Source: Saprospiraceae bacterium (lineage in GTDB: Bacteria > Bacteroidota > Bacteroidia > Chitinophagales > Saprospiraceae). From it: a stretch of DNA of 64,000 nucleotides. The notes under the pieces were generated by a model. That model was not told where the DNA came from. It saw only the letters and a program-made list of their open reading frames with translations, and ran no database searches. This document shows, in pieces, positions 32,778 through 44,800 of the stretch (the stretch's first letter is position 1; each line of letters begins with the position of its first letter). The stretch is taken from NCBI GenBank assembly GCA_027488855.1, contig JAIYAV010000095.1, positions 1-64,000 on the forward strand, written 5' to 3'. Made by a program: the position numbers and the translations under genes.

Positions 32778-33992
32778 TTATGCATCTAATTCACCCGCAA
32801 TCACGTTCATGCTACTCATCGTCAGGATGGCGTCTGAAAGCATCGAACCTTTGATCATTTCGGGAAAAGCCTGGTAATAAATAAAGCAGGGGCGACGGAA
32901 GTGCAGGCGATAGGGTTGACGGCCACCATCGCTGATGAGGTAGAAACCCAATTCACCGTTGCCACCTTCCACTGCGTGGTAAACTTCACCTTTGGGTATA
33001 TCTACTTCACCCATCACAATTTTGAAGTGCCAAATCAGGGCCTCCATTTTGGTATAAACGTCCTGCTTTGGAGGCAGGTAAAATTCAGGTACGGGAGCGA
33101 AATATTCGCCTTGGGGCATGGCCATCAATTTGGCGTAAGCTTGCTCAATGATGCTCAAACTTTGCCAAATTTCTTCATTGCGCACACAGAAGCGGTCGTA
33201 AACGTCCCCTGATTGACCGATCGGAATGATGAAGTCGAAATCTTGGTAGGAAGAGTAAGGATTCATCACCCGCACATCATAGTCCAAACCAGCAGCGCGT
33301 AGGTTGGGGCCGGTAAAACCATAATTCAACGCGTCTTCCACACTAATGCCACCTACCCCAATGGTACGATCCATAAAGATGCGGTTGCGGGACAACAAGC
33401 CTTCGAATTCTTTCCAAACTTTAGGAAATTCATCCAAAAACTTGCGGATTTTACCCATCACCCTATCGTCAAAGTCGCGTTCGAAGCCACCAATACGACC
33501 AATATTGGTAGTGAGTCGAGAACCACAAATTTCTTCGTAAATTTCGTAAACATGTTCCCGTTGTTGAAACACGTATACAAAGCCAGTTAAAGCTCCTGTA
33601 TCAACCCCGACGACGCTGTTACAAATCAAGTGATCGGTAATGCGCGCCAACTCCATAATGATCACCCGCATGTAATCCACCCGTTTTGGCGTTTGAACAC
33701 CCAGGAGTTTTTCTACAGTCAAGTGCCAGCCAATGTTGTTGATTGGAGAGGAACAGTAGTTGAGTCGGTCCGTAATGGGGGTGACTTGATAAAATGGCCG
33801 GTGCTCTGCCAATTTTTCAAAAGCGCGGTGAATGTAGCCAATGGTGGCTTCACCGGATACGATGTATTCGCCATCCATTTGCAGCACGTTTTGGAAAATA
33901 CCGTGCGTTGCGGGGTGGGTAGGACCGAGGTTAAGCGTATTGTACTGCTTTTCCTCCTGAAGTCCGGGTGGAGTGGTTTGCAATGTATCCAT
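32778..33992 (-). CDS. nuoD: NADH-quinone oxidoreductase subunit D (49-kDa)
   Basis: This subunit of 404 aa forms the quinone pocket with NuoB and NuoH. The landmark LNLGPTHPATHGIF carries the conserved histidines. DYMRVIIMELARITDHL and RIGGFERDFDDRVM follow, and the C-terminal LTMSSMNVIAGELDA is near the end, as is usual for the family (typically ...CMGEVDR). It overlaps the nuoC stop by 1 nt. NuoC and NuoD are separate proteins here, not the NuoCD fusion of enterobacteria. Confidence 0.94.
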   Translation of the reverse strand: MDTLQTTPPGLQEEKQYNTLNLGPTHPATHGIFQNVLQMDGEYIVSGEATIGYIHRAFEKLAEHRPFYQVTPITDRLNYCSSPINNIGWHLTVEKLLGVQTPKRVDYMRVIIMELARITDHLICNSVVGVDTGALTGFVYVFQQREHVYEIYEEICGSRLTTNIGRIGGFERDFDDRVMGKIRKFLDEFPKVWKEFEGLLSRNRIFMDRTIGVGGISVEDALNYGFTGPNLRAAGLDYDVRVMNPYSSYQDFDFIIPIGQSGDVYDRFCVRNEEIWQSLSIIEQAYAKLMAMPQGEYFAPVPEFYLPPKQDVYTKMEALIWHFKIVMGEVDIPKGEVYHAVEGGNGELGFYLISDGGRQPYRLHFRRPCFIYYQAFPEMIKGSMLSDAILTMSSMNVIAGELDA

Positions 33993-34504
33993 TAGCGGCC
34001 AAAATATTTGTCGTCCTTGTCGGTGCGGGTTCCATCTTCGAGTGGATACTGCTTCAACAAAGGATGATAGTCCATATCGTCAACATTCAGGATGCGGCGC
34101 AAATCAGGGTGCCCGGTAAACCGAATGCCAAAAAAATCGAAAGTTTCTCTTTCCATCCAGTTGGCAGCTTTGAACACTGTCGTAGCGGTAGGCACTACTG
34201 GGTCATTGGCTGGAAAAAAGGTACGCAAGCGCAAACGAACGTTGTGCACCAGGCTATGCAAGTGGTAAATAACGCCCAACTCTTGCCCGCTCTGTTCAGG
34301 AAAATGGACACCACAAAGATCAGTCATGAAAATGAACTGGAACACAGCATCTTCCTTAAGCCATTTGATGATGTCGATCACGTCTTCACGCGGCACGTTC
34401 AACGAGAGCAGACCAAATGGTTCATCATGGCTAAGAATTTTACCCGGGAATTGGGCTGAAAGTCTTTCCACAATTGATTCGTGGGTAATATCGGTAGCAG
34501 TCAT
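33992..34504 (-). CDS. nuoC: NADH-quinone oxidoreductase subunit C (30-kDa)
   Basis: This subunit of 170 aa has the 30-kDa signature ANWMERETFDFFGIRFTGHPDLRRIL with the family's ...RE.yDffGi pattern. It is tightly linked to nuoD and starts 12 nt after nuoB. The C-terminal tail DYHPLLKQYPLEDGTR is typical. Confidence 0.93.
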   Translation of the reverse strand: MTATDITHESIVERLSAQFPGKILSHDEPFGLLSLNVPREDVIDIIKWLKEDAVFQFIFMTDLCGVHFPEQSGQELGVIYHLHSLVHNVRLRLRTFFPANDPVVPTATTVFKAANWMERETFDFFGIRFTGHPDLRRILNVDDMDYHPLLKQYPLEDGTRTDKDDKYFGR

Positions 34505-34516
34505 AATGGACTTCGA

Positions 34517-35056
34517 TTATTCAATGCCGTAAGAATTCAACAATTGTTGGTATTCATCACTATTGCGGCGGCGCAAAGATTCGTTTTTAATCAATTCCTG
34601 GATCTTCATCACCCCGTCAATGATGGCTTCTGGGGTAGGAGGGCAACCTGGTACATACACATCTACTGGAATCACCTTATCGATGCCCTGCAAAACGCTG
34701 TAGGTATCAAAAATTCCTCCCGATGAAGCACAAGCACCTACGGACAAAACCCAACGGGGCTCAGCCATTTGCAGATAAACCTGCTTGAGTACTGGCCCCA
34801 TCTTTTTAGCGATGGTACCCATCACCATCAGCAAATCGGCCTGGCGCGGGGAAAAGCTAAGGCGTTCGGAACCAAAACGGGCCAAATCATAATGTGCACC
34901 CATGGTTGCCATAAACTCGATGCCGCAGCAAGAAGTAGCAAAGGGAAGTGGCCAAATGGAGTTGGCACGAGCCAAACCAATGGCTTTATCAAATGAAGTG
35001 GCAAAAAAACCTTGTCCGGTGTGACCTTCGGGACCTTCAACCAGTTTAACAGCCAT
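34517..35056 (-). CDS. nuoB: NADH-quinone oxidoreductase subunit B (cluster N2)
   Basis: This subunit of 179 aa binds 4Fe-4S cluster N2, the electron donor to quinone. Ligand motifs are [15 protein letters not shown] and VGACASSGG with [15 protein letters not shown]. The ORF track start at 35143 would add 29 residues derived from an intergenic heptamer repeat ([14 protein letters not shown]), so I chose the ATG at 35056, which gives [14 protein letters not shown]. Confidence 0.94.
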   Translation of the reverse strand: MAVKLVEGPEGHTGQGFFATSFDKAIGLARANSIWPLPFATSCCGIEFMATMGAHYDLARFGSERLSFSPRQADLLMVMGTIAKKMGPVLKQVYLQMAEPRWVLSVGACASSGGIFDTYSVLQGIDKVIPVDVYVPGCPPTPEAIIDGVMKIQELIKNESLRRRNSDEYQQLLNSYGIE

Positions 35057-35070
35057 TATTGTTGAATTAT

Positions 35071-35098
35071 GAGTGATGAGTGGTGAGTGATGAATCAA
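35071..35098. repeat. Heptameric repeat (GAGTGAT units) between nuoA and nuoB
   Basis: Four consecutive 7-nt units read GAGTGAT GAGTGGT GAGTGAT GAATCAA. They lie between the nuoA stop and the nuoB start and inflate the apparent nuoB ORF. Function is unknown, and similar short-period intergenic sequences occur elsewhere in this window. Confidence 0.55.
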
Positions 35099-35121
35099 AC
35101 ACAACTCTGCTTGTTTTCGAA

Positions 35122-35496
35122 TTAAATTTGCCCTTTTTCCCAATTAAGGGCGCCTTTTTTCAAAACATAAAGGTAGCCTAAGAACAAGGGGGCAATGAAG
35201 AGCAGCATCTTCAAGTAGCCTGCTCCACCCAATTCCTTAAAATTGACTGCCCAGGGATAAAAAAAGATCACCTCCACGTCAAACAAAACGAAGAGGATGG
35301 CAGTCAGGAAATACTTGATGGAAAAAGGCAAACGAGCGTTACCTACCGATTCAACCCCACACTCAAATGCCTCGGCTTTTTGAGCGGTGTAACGCTTGGG
35401 CCCCAACATGTGAGTGGCCACCATTGTAGTGACAACGAAACCTCCGGCTACCAGCAGTTGAATCAAAATTGCGATGTAATCAAATTGACTCTCCAT
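35122..35496 (-). CDS. nuoA: NADH-quinone oxidoreductase subunit A
   Basis: This membrane subunit of 124 aa has three helices: [40 protein letters not shown] and [16 protein letters not shown]. The signature [20 protein letters not shown] precedes the second helix. It is the first gene of the nuo operon, so the promoter should be in 35497-35821. Confidence 0.93.
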   Translation of the reverse strand: MESQFDYIAILIQLLVAGGFVVTTMVATHMLGPKRYTAQKAEAFECGVESVGNARLPFSIKYFLTAILFVLFDVEVIFFYPWAVNFKELGGAGYLKMLLFIAPLFLGYLYVLKKGALNWEKGQI

Positions 35497-35821
35497 AGTT
35501 CAAATGTGTTTGGGCGATTGCCATTGCAACAATTGGCACCGACAATCCATGAATTTATTCGTGGGACAGTGCAACTTGTTCAGTCAAAATTGTGTCAATG
35601 GGAATTCGGAAGCAAAAGTATCAAAGCATTTTGAAATTATTAACAGTATTGCAAAGTAAAGGTTTGCAATGATTTTATTTGTACGAAGTCTAAATAAATA
35701 AATCAAAGCACTGATTGCTAATGACTTGTATTTTCAATCGATACTGAAAATACAGTTTGATTTGGAAAAAAAACCAAAAGCGGAATAAAATGTGGAAGAT
35801 TGGCGAAGTGTTAGAATAAGG
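35497..35821. other. Intergenic region upstream of nuoA
   Basis: No gene is visible. A degenerate CCATGAAT-TT-ATTCGTGG palindrome sits at 35547-35564. On the minus strand TACTTTTG (plus 35613-35620) fits the -7 consensus TAnnTTTG, 117 nt before the nuoA ATG, but has no spaced TTG. The far part is plain AT-rich sequence. Confidence 0.4.
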
Positions 35822-35828
35822 TTTGCAA

Positions 35829-35860
35829 AAAAAAACAGCCCAAGGAGAGCTCCTTGGGCC
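35829..35860 (-). terminator. Strong intrinsic terminator after the giant surface-protein gene
   Basis: GCCCAAGGA (35838-35846) pairs with TCCTTGGGC (35851-35859). On the minus strand the stem is followed by TGTTTTTTTTTG, an excellent U-tract. It lies 31 nt past the stop of the 15-kb gene and is the only clear terminator of the 21-kb surface locus. Confidence 0.85.
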
Positions 35861-35889
35861 GTTTAATGTGCAATGAGACTTTATAAACC

Positions 35890-38800
35890 TTAACGGTTCA
35901 ACAGAATCATCTTCTTGGTATCGGTAAAGTCAGCGGTTTCGAGGGTGTAGTACAACACCCCGCTGGCTCTCAAATCAGCTTGCTTCAGGATCACCTTGTT
36001 TTCCCCTTTGACATAATTGCCCTCCAGGCGGTACACCAAACTTCCTTTGGTATCGCGGATGGTCAATGTGCCTTTGGCGGCCTTCGGCAGATAGAACCCG
36101 ATGAGGGTTTCATCCTGGAAGGGGTTGGGCGTATTCTGGCGCAGTACAGCAAGGTCTTGAGTGACATCGGCACCAAAGCTGAGCTTGACACCGATGGACT
36201 CATTTTGCTTATCGTAAGCTTCGGCAGGAGTGAGGCGGCTGCTGATGTTCAGCACTTCGCTCAATTTCACTCCCGTTTTGGCTTTCAATTTCAAGGTGAA
36301 CAGTAACTCGTTGCCAGCGGCATTGAGGGTACTGCCGAGGTTCCAGCTGGTGGTGATGGCACCTTTGTCCTTGAAGATTCCAAAGTTATCCGCCTTGGCT
36401 ATTCCGTACTCAATGCCTTCCAACTCAACGGCATTCAGGTCATAGTTCAGTGTGAACTGGTAACCCTGAATGTTTTGCAAGTCTTTGGCACGGATGGCAA
36501 TATTGTATTGAGTGTTGGCCTTCATGGCTACTTCTTCCGCGTTCAACAGCATCGTGCGGTCGGTACGGATTTCGGTAGCAGCTAGACCAGTGGTGGTTGC
36601 GGCATTGCCATTGACATCACCCATTTTGACTGCGATGAAGTCGGCTTTGACATTACCAACCAGGTCATTGACATTGACTACCTCTGGATACTCAGCCGTG
36701 AATGGGTTTTGAGCATCTGGGAACTTGTAGGTCGCATCAATGAATTTCCAGCTAGGTACATTGTTGAACTTGGTATCAATTTGCAGGATCAACTTGCGAA
36801 TCTGGATCATGTCCAGGGTACTGATCGACTTGGAGTTGTTGACATCAGCAGCAATCATGCGGTATGCGCCTTCCAGCGGCTTCACCCCTAGGATGTGCTT
36901 TTGAATCAAAACAAGGTCGAAAGTAGATACCCCGTTGAGGTGATCCTTATCCAATTGAGCACTTACACTGAAGTCACTTCCTTTCACCAGCGAGTTGAAG
37001 GTGAAGGTACCTACTGCAGGAGTATTGTACTTCATGGTTGCGGCACCACTCAGGTCGACTTGTACACCCAAGACTGGTTCAGCTTCGTCGGTGGTGATCA
37101 AACCAGAGATGCTACCCAGGTCTACATTGCCCGAACCACCGCAAACTTTACGGTTGTCCTGTACTTCAATGTAGGTTACACAGAAGTCGTGGTTACCCGC
37201 ATTGTCCCAGGCGTGCAATTCAACCAGGATGTTTTTGCCCGCGTCAGCACAAGTAAGCGGCAAGCTAGTCTGCGCCTCAAGCACTGGGCTACCCACCCGG
37301 TTGATGGAGTACTTGGTGACCAGTTTTGCACCTGCTGCATTGGTTTCGGTACCTTGGCCGTTGCAATCGTAGATTTTGGAAGCTACGAAGTCACTAGCCC
37401 ACACGGTCATCATGCCAGCACCTGCGCCATTAGGCATCAATTCGGTACTCAAACCATTGATACAAATCGGAGCCGGAGCCTTACAGTCTTCGACGGTGAA
37501 AGGAATCCGAGTAGGCTCACTCAGGTTACCACACTCGTCACGAACCACCACGATCAGGTCATGTTTGCCTTGTGGCAAGTTGCTGACGTTGATCTCGAAC
37601 TGGCCACCCGCCAATGCTTTGGTACTCCAGCGAGGAGTAGCGTAGAAAATCATGCTGCCTGCATTCCGAGTTTGGAACGGAGCAATCATCAAGTATTGGG
37701 TTTCGAGGGTCACTTCGTTGCTGCAGTTGTCCTTACCTGTAACGATCATTTTGATGTTGGCCAGGCAATCGCCACCTTCGCGGATGCAGAACTTGGCTGG
37801 ATCAGCGGTTACGACTGGTTTCACTTCGTCGTATACCTTGATGATCTGGGTATACATGAAGGAGTGGTAGAACTCACCCACGGGCAAACCATAAGGATTG
37901 TCGCGGAAAGCATCTGCGCAGAATGGAGGCACAAAGGCTTCATCGTTACCAGAAAGCACTTTGCCATCACTGAGTGTAATTGTTGGGACTTCATCCACAG
38001 TCTCGTCCAAAGACAGGTAGAACTCTTCACGTTGGTTTCTGTCTTTGTCGCGCACCAGCACATAGATTGGCTTTTTGCCGTATTCGTTGTAAGCACGATC
38101 AACCACATAAACGCTGCCTTGCTGCATTGGATCACCACAACGATCATCGTAAGCACACCAGTCGATGACGGTGTAGGTACGGAAGATTTTGTAGCACTCT
38201 GTATCAGAAGCATCGTAGCGCTTATCACTAACGTTGACTGCGAGGATGTCACAACCCAACTCTTTAACGAAGGCGGTATCGATCACAGGTACTTTGCAGT
38301 CGCGTTGATCTACGTCTTTAGGGAAGCAGATGTTGTATTCGCGAACCGGTAGCACCCGGATGATTTGTTTGCAAGTCGTGGTGATTGGTCCCTTCGCCGT
38401 TTGTTTGGTCAATACCCAAATCCGCTCAATGGTACCAGCGCCACACTTCAAGCGTTTCACCGTACTGTATGCGGTATCTGCTTGGATACAAACTGCACCG
38501 CTGTTGATGATGACATCACCAAACACTCTGGCTGATTTTACTCTATCGTCAATAAACTCGAGGTTCTTATCATTGCAATAGATGCTAACTTCCCAAGGAG
38601 CAAGACATTGAATTGGCGTTTTGTCGTCCACTTGGATGTTGTTCCAGCAGTAGTTGCGGTTGCCAAATTTGTCCTGAGCCCAAAGTTCAACCATCAGCGC
38701 ACTTCCATCACAGCAGAAGAACGGAATGGTATCCATCAATGGCGTCATGATCATGCCCGATCCATTACCAGCCGCTGGTGGGTTCTTCGTGAAGTATTCA

Positions 38801-41800
38801 CCAATGGTAAAGTATTCTTCGATTTGCGGAGTGCCGTTGCTATTGAGGTCGATGTAATCGTAATCGTCGGCTTTGCCATTTTTATTCAGGTCAAGCAGCC
38901 CTTTAGAAGGATCATAAGGATCAAGCTTGCCATTCTTATTGGCGTCGACCACCCGTGGGAATTTCAATATAGTCGCAACACAGGCATCGCTTACCGGACG
39001 GCGTACTTTTACCCACATCAACTTACAGTTGTCCCAGCTCCCTTCATCCAGGTCTTTGGCTGCAACAAATCCGTTACCCTGATTATCGAGGGTAATGTTC
39101 AATTTGTCGTCGCACTTCGCTACTGGTGAAATCTTGTCGACGATACGGATAGGCAGCCAAACCAGGCTATCCTGATAACATGCATCGTAAACCCGTACTT
39201 CTACGAACCAGTCGCCCTGGATTGGCACTCCAGATACGGTGTAACCTTTCGTACAGTCACCAGTTACTTTTACACCTGGATCAGTTTTCAGTACGAATAC
39301 ACCTGTGGGCCGCTCATCCAAGTCAAGGATGGCTACACGTTCAACTACGCGGATTTCGTAGCACCAATCGCTTTGCTCAATTACATTGAAGCTGGAGCGG
39401 TTGAATACAAATCCACCTGTACAATCCATTGGGCCAGTAGAGTATTCCAGTACGTCATCTGGATCGTAAGTTGCAGTAGCTGTTTTTGGATTGGCTTGAG
39501 GGGCACCAGTATAGGCACCTACCTTACCATCTTTATCAACATCCAGTGCAGTAATGATTGGTCTTTCGCTGTCACCTACGATGATGGTTTGTTGCCAGGT
39601 ATAGCGGCCACTATTCCAGTTACTTTCAGCGTAGCAATCGTTGCCGGTTGCTGGCTGGATCAAGTAGTTTGGATAGGCAGTTCCGGTTCCATAGCACCAG
39701 TCGAAGATTGACCAGGTACGGATGATCTTCTTGCCACACAAGCCTTGGCCAGTAGCGAAGGAAACTTCATCCGTGTAGTTGAAGGCAAAACCACAGTAGT
39801 CTTTACCAGTGATGAAAACCTTCTTACCGGCACCGTTGATGTAGTAAGGCACACTCTCAGCGATGTTGTATTTTTTACCTGCCAAATCAGCGGGTAGAAT
39901 CAAATTATCACCTTTCGCTTTGTCATTCGGCACCTCTATCTTACACAAAGGCAATTTGATGACCGGACGATAGATGTTGATCAACTGGCTGCAATTTGCC
40001 TTGTTGCCCATCAAATCTATGAAACTGAAGGTACGGCGAATCTGAGCGTAAAGGTATCCTTGAGCAGCAGATGCGTTGCAATCAGCAAAGTACTGAATTT
40101 CGTCCTTAACGTTCTCCAGTCTTGGCGCACCACAAGCATCCGTAGCCGTAGCCTTACCTGTATAGTAAGCATACAAGCTGTCATTCGAGGATCTGGCCAC
40201 GTTGTAGATGCTGTCCACATCTGAGCATACAAAAGTGTAGGTACCAACGATCTGGTTCTTCGAGTTCAACTTGCGGGAAGTATTCGGCGGACAAGTCACT
40301 ACTGGTGGAATCTTGTCTACAAAGGTGATTGGGCCCCAGATTATATTACAATGGTTGGCGACACTTCTCACTTTGTAAATCAAGGTACGATCACGGTATT
40401 TCTTCACGTCAAATGGAACCCGATCTACCGAAGCCCAAAGGGTTTCTTCTGTCCACTTGTCCTGAATGATTACCCGGTAGTAACTACCCATTGGGTATTT
40501 GTCAAAACCACAAGCTGCGATGAAATTGGGCACCAGCAAATCTGCATTTACTACAGCTTCACAGTTGGCATCCAATGCAATTTGGAATTCTTTGTAACCG
40601 CTGTTCCACTTCGTCTTGATCCAGCAAGAGTCGTTCATGATGGCTTTGTCATCCTCATCCAAATACTTATCCCGACCAGTTACGTTTGGTGAAACGAAAG
40701 GTGGTCTGTAGTCCCCTTTCAATCCACGATCAGCAACCATACCCTCGAAGAGGATACCGTCACCACCAGCAGGATAGGTCAAACCAGCCATTGGCATTGG
40801 ATCGTCGTACTCGTCAGTAGAGTCGAATACTACGATAGATTTGCCAAAGCGTGGGTGGAAGAAGCGGAAGTCAGTCAATGGCCGCTTGTTGCCATTTGAT
40901 TTGTCGAAACCAATTGCACGTGCAGTCACAGAGGCAGACAACATCCATGGATAAGCCGCATTCTTGGTTGGGTCAATTTCGAATTCAATTTGTACGCACA
41001 AGATTGAATCACCACGCAGCAAGAAGTTGGCATTTTCAGAAGTTGGCAACAACAACTTGGTATCAGTAGTACCATTGTAGTTGGGGTTGACCCTCAGCAA
41101 GTCCTTCGGCTTAGCGTTAACCGCAGATTTGAAGTTAACCAGTGAAGATTTTCTGATCTTCTGATGTGGCAAATTGGTCACAAACGCACTATCAACAATG
41201 GTCACAATTGGCTTGGAAGCCGTGTACAATGCTGGGCCATATGCATTCAACAGGTTGAAGAACATCTGGAAGCTATCGAGTGGCACTTCTTGTGGGTTTT
41301 TTACACACAAGTGCGTAATTACGTTGAAGTTGCCGCAAATCTGGCTGGTTGGGAAGTTCACCCCAACGATGTCCATACTTGCTTCTACGTTTGGCTCGTC
41401 AACCCAACCAAAGTCTACCGTCTTGTCCCACTGATTGTCAGGGAAGAAGGCTGGAGTAAATGGATTGGCATTGTCGTCAGCGTCACGTTTGCCGTTTTCA
41501 ATGGCATCATTGGCCCGCAATTCGGCACCAGAACCACCTTCACGTGCATCATTGATCGGGTTCGGCGCGGCGAACAGCGGACGATCATTGACACAAACTT
41601 CAGGTTGGCGGCTGTTGCCATCGGTGATTTTGACAAAAGCACCAGGGCCACGACTTGTACCACCAACGCCAGAGGTTCTGCCATCGCTATCCTGGCCATC
41701 GCTTACTCCTGGGTTGTCCTGGAGGGTCACCACCCGGTGTTTCGGCCAGGCATTCACAAAGCTCGCACTGTCGGTTGCGAAGTATTTCATTGGCAACACG

Positions 41801-44800
41801 TAGTAGACACCAGGGATCAAACCGCGGAAGGAATACAATCCGCTGTCAGCTGCTGGAGAAATACCAGTTTTTACCAGTGCACCAGGAGCATAAGTACCCA
41901 CTCCCGGAGGAGCAATGGTACGGTTGTACAAGATATCCGTTACAGTACCCAATGAAGCGAGGCTGGTCTGGTAACCCACGGTGTCAAATGCACCGGTAGT
42001 ACCATTTACACCACCCCAAATCAGTACAAGGTGCAACGAGTCTACCACATCTTCGCGGGTATCCTGATCACCAAACACATCGTGATCAAACCAAGCTAGG
42101 TTGCCAATTTTGCCCACTGGAATCGCGTAATCTTCCACTTCCCCTTGTGGGTATGGGTATCTTCCGGTATTGCCAGCAGCATCAGTCCAGTTGGCAGGAG
42201 GCGCCAAGATTGGGCCCAATGGCAAGTTATTTTCAAATGACTTCACATAAGGTGACACAGTCATGTGGAAAATATTGTTGTCGGTGCCCAAACCATTCGG
42301 GAATGAAGTGGGGAACTGTGCTGCATAGTTGGTCCAACCCAGGCGGAAACGCATGAAGATGGTACCAGAGTCGAATACAGCGGTAGTTGGTACTCGGAAG
42401 GCCAGGATGGTACTGTCTACACCATTGGTACCTGTAGCAGGCAAAGTAGCCGTGCGGGTAGGTGCACCGAGTGCTGGTACCAAATTGGTCGAGAACGGTG
42501 CAGTTGTAGAAACAGATTGGTGCGTAAATTCAAGCTTTTCAGCTGGAAGATCCATCACACCGTTGCCGTTCCAGTCCATAAAGCCATCGAGGTACGCAGT
42601 TTTGTTGACATAGCCACCATTGGTGGTATCCTGCGAAGTATAGTTGACTTTGATGTAGGCGTATTCACCGGGGAGCAGTGGAGAAAGCAGGCGAACACCT
42701 GTTTCATCATCCACAGTTACACCTTTTTTGAAGGCACCCTGGTCGTCGTCATCACCACCGGCTTTGCTGCCTGCATCTGCATCTGGCTTGCCGTTTAGTT
42801 CACCATCTACACCTTTACCCAAGTAGAGGCGAGGCTGGATGGCGTGGCGTGGGCCAAATTTACCACTGAACAAGGCGTTCATCGAATCGCGCAGGGTCAG
42901 GTATTTTGAACCAGGCAGAATAGCGGTGATCGGCAGATCGCCATAATCAAATCCAGTGTAACCAAAGTCGCGGGTTTCGTCGTATTGGTTGTCCGGGAAG
43001 TTGTTCAATGCATCAGCAGAAGGTGGTCGATTGTTACCAGCCACTAAACCACCCACATCATTGCGTGGTGCATTTTCATCCAGACACAACATCATCGGGT
43101 TGGTGATGGTGAAGGTGTCGGTAGTAATGCGGTTGTCAATCAACAGGTCGTCGCCATTGCTATTGTCATCAATGCAAGAATCGTCAGACAGATCAGGATT
43201 GTTGAACGTAGCGGTCATTCCTGCCGGGTCAGACACGATGATTTGGTAAACCGGGTTGGGAATACCAGAAGGATCAACATTGCCAATCAAGCCACAGAAG
43301 TAGTAGCGGCCATTGGCATCAGTGGTATCGTGATAAGTATATTCGTAAAGGTCACCAGTATTCAATTTGCCATCCAAACCAGCGAATTGCAGTTTGATTG
43401 GAACATTTTTGATGCCTGGTTCGAGTACATCCTGATAGCCATCATAATCGCGGTCTTCAAAGACGGTGTTACCCACTTTGGACAACGAAATGAAGTAATC
43501 TTCTACCTCACCGTAAGGAATAATGCCACCAGGAACCTGAGTTGTGCCTGCACCCGGTTGAGGATCAGGGAAGTTGAGGTTTGGTGCCAAAATGCCGTTT
43601 GGTCCGAGGCGTGGATCGAAGCTAATGCGGAAACGAGACAAAATATTGCCATTGTTGTAAGCCACATTCGCAGGAACTTTGAAGCTCAAGCGTACCGAAT
43701 CACCCACAAACTTCAAGAAGCTCATCTCCAGTTTAACCGCCTGGGTATTGGCTTCCAATACGATTGGGTTGCCATTCAGGTGGGTGAAAATGATGTGTTC
43801 GTTGGAATCAATTTTGCCAGCGCCGTCATCAAAGTTACCGTCGCCGTTCCAGTCAAACCAAGCGTGCAGGTATGCATCCGGGCCGTCCAGGTTGATTTTG
43901 GCGTGGTACTTTACGGTAATTTGAGCCTCATAACCAGCAATCATTGGCGTCACAAAGCGGATACCATCTTCATCATCACCACAAGCATTGGCAGCATTGT
44001 GGAATGGCCAACGGCGACCTTGTGAAGGATCGTATGGGAAGTTGGGATAATTGCTAAAGTCCGCAATTGGATCATCTCCCAAGCTATCACGACCTGGTTT
44101 GAATTCAGCACCAGCATCCTGATCAGGTTGTCCCAGCCATTCTACATCCTGGCAGTTACCCAAACGTAGATCTGGAGTAACGATGTGCTTTGGACCTTCT
44201 GGTTTGGTACCGTTTTCAGTGGTAATGAAGTTGGTATTGGAAGGATCACCAGCTGGAATGTTAGTGCTTTCAGCTAGGTCGCCCAAATCCAAACCGACAT
44301 AACCAAAGTCGATGCGTTGTTCTACCCGCTCATCTGGTAATCCATCAACTGCGTTTGGATCGAGCAGTTGGGGGTTGCTTTGATCGAGGATACCTTCTTC
44401 GTCAGTGCCAATTTGGTCAATCTTGAGCTTGAACATTTGGCTCTTCGACTGTCTGCGGTCGCCACTTAGATACGCCCAAGGATTTTTAAGCGGTTTGCCA
44501 TCGCTATCGAGATCTTCTTCGGTTACATTTTTAATGTAGTCAAAACGAGTAGGCGTAAGGCCAAAAGTATCGATAGCGATGATCTGGTAAACACCTTCAA
44601 TCATACCCGTAAAGCCGTACAAACCTTTAGCATCGGTATAGGTCTGCAAGACTGAATCCTGGATGAAGTCTCGGGATGTACTTCCATCTATAAGCGGTGT
44701 ATTTGGGTTCTGAGCAGTGTTTTGTGTAACGGAGTCACAACGACCAGTGATTGGATCTACCCCACCAAAGCGCAATACTACGCGGACATTCTGGATGCCC

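Noticed and set aside
36895-38352. 485-aa ORF on the plus strand
   Set aside because: Antisense to the giant gene, which has consistent domain structure in its own frame. No signal or motif is seen here.
43243-44025. 260-aa ORF on the plus strand
   Set aside because: Also antisense to the giant gene, with no recognisable motif.
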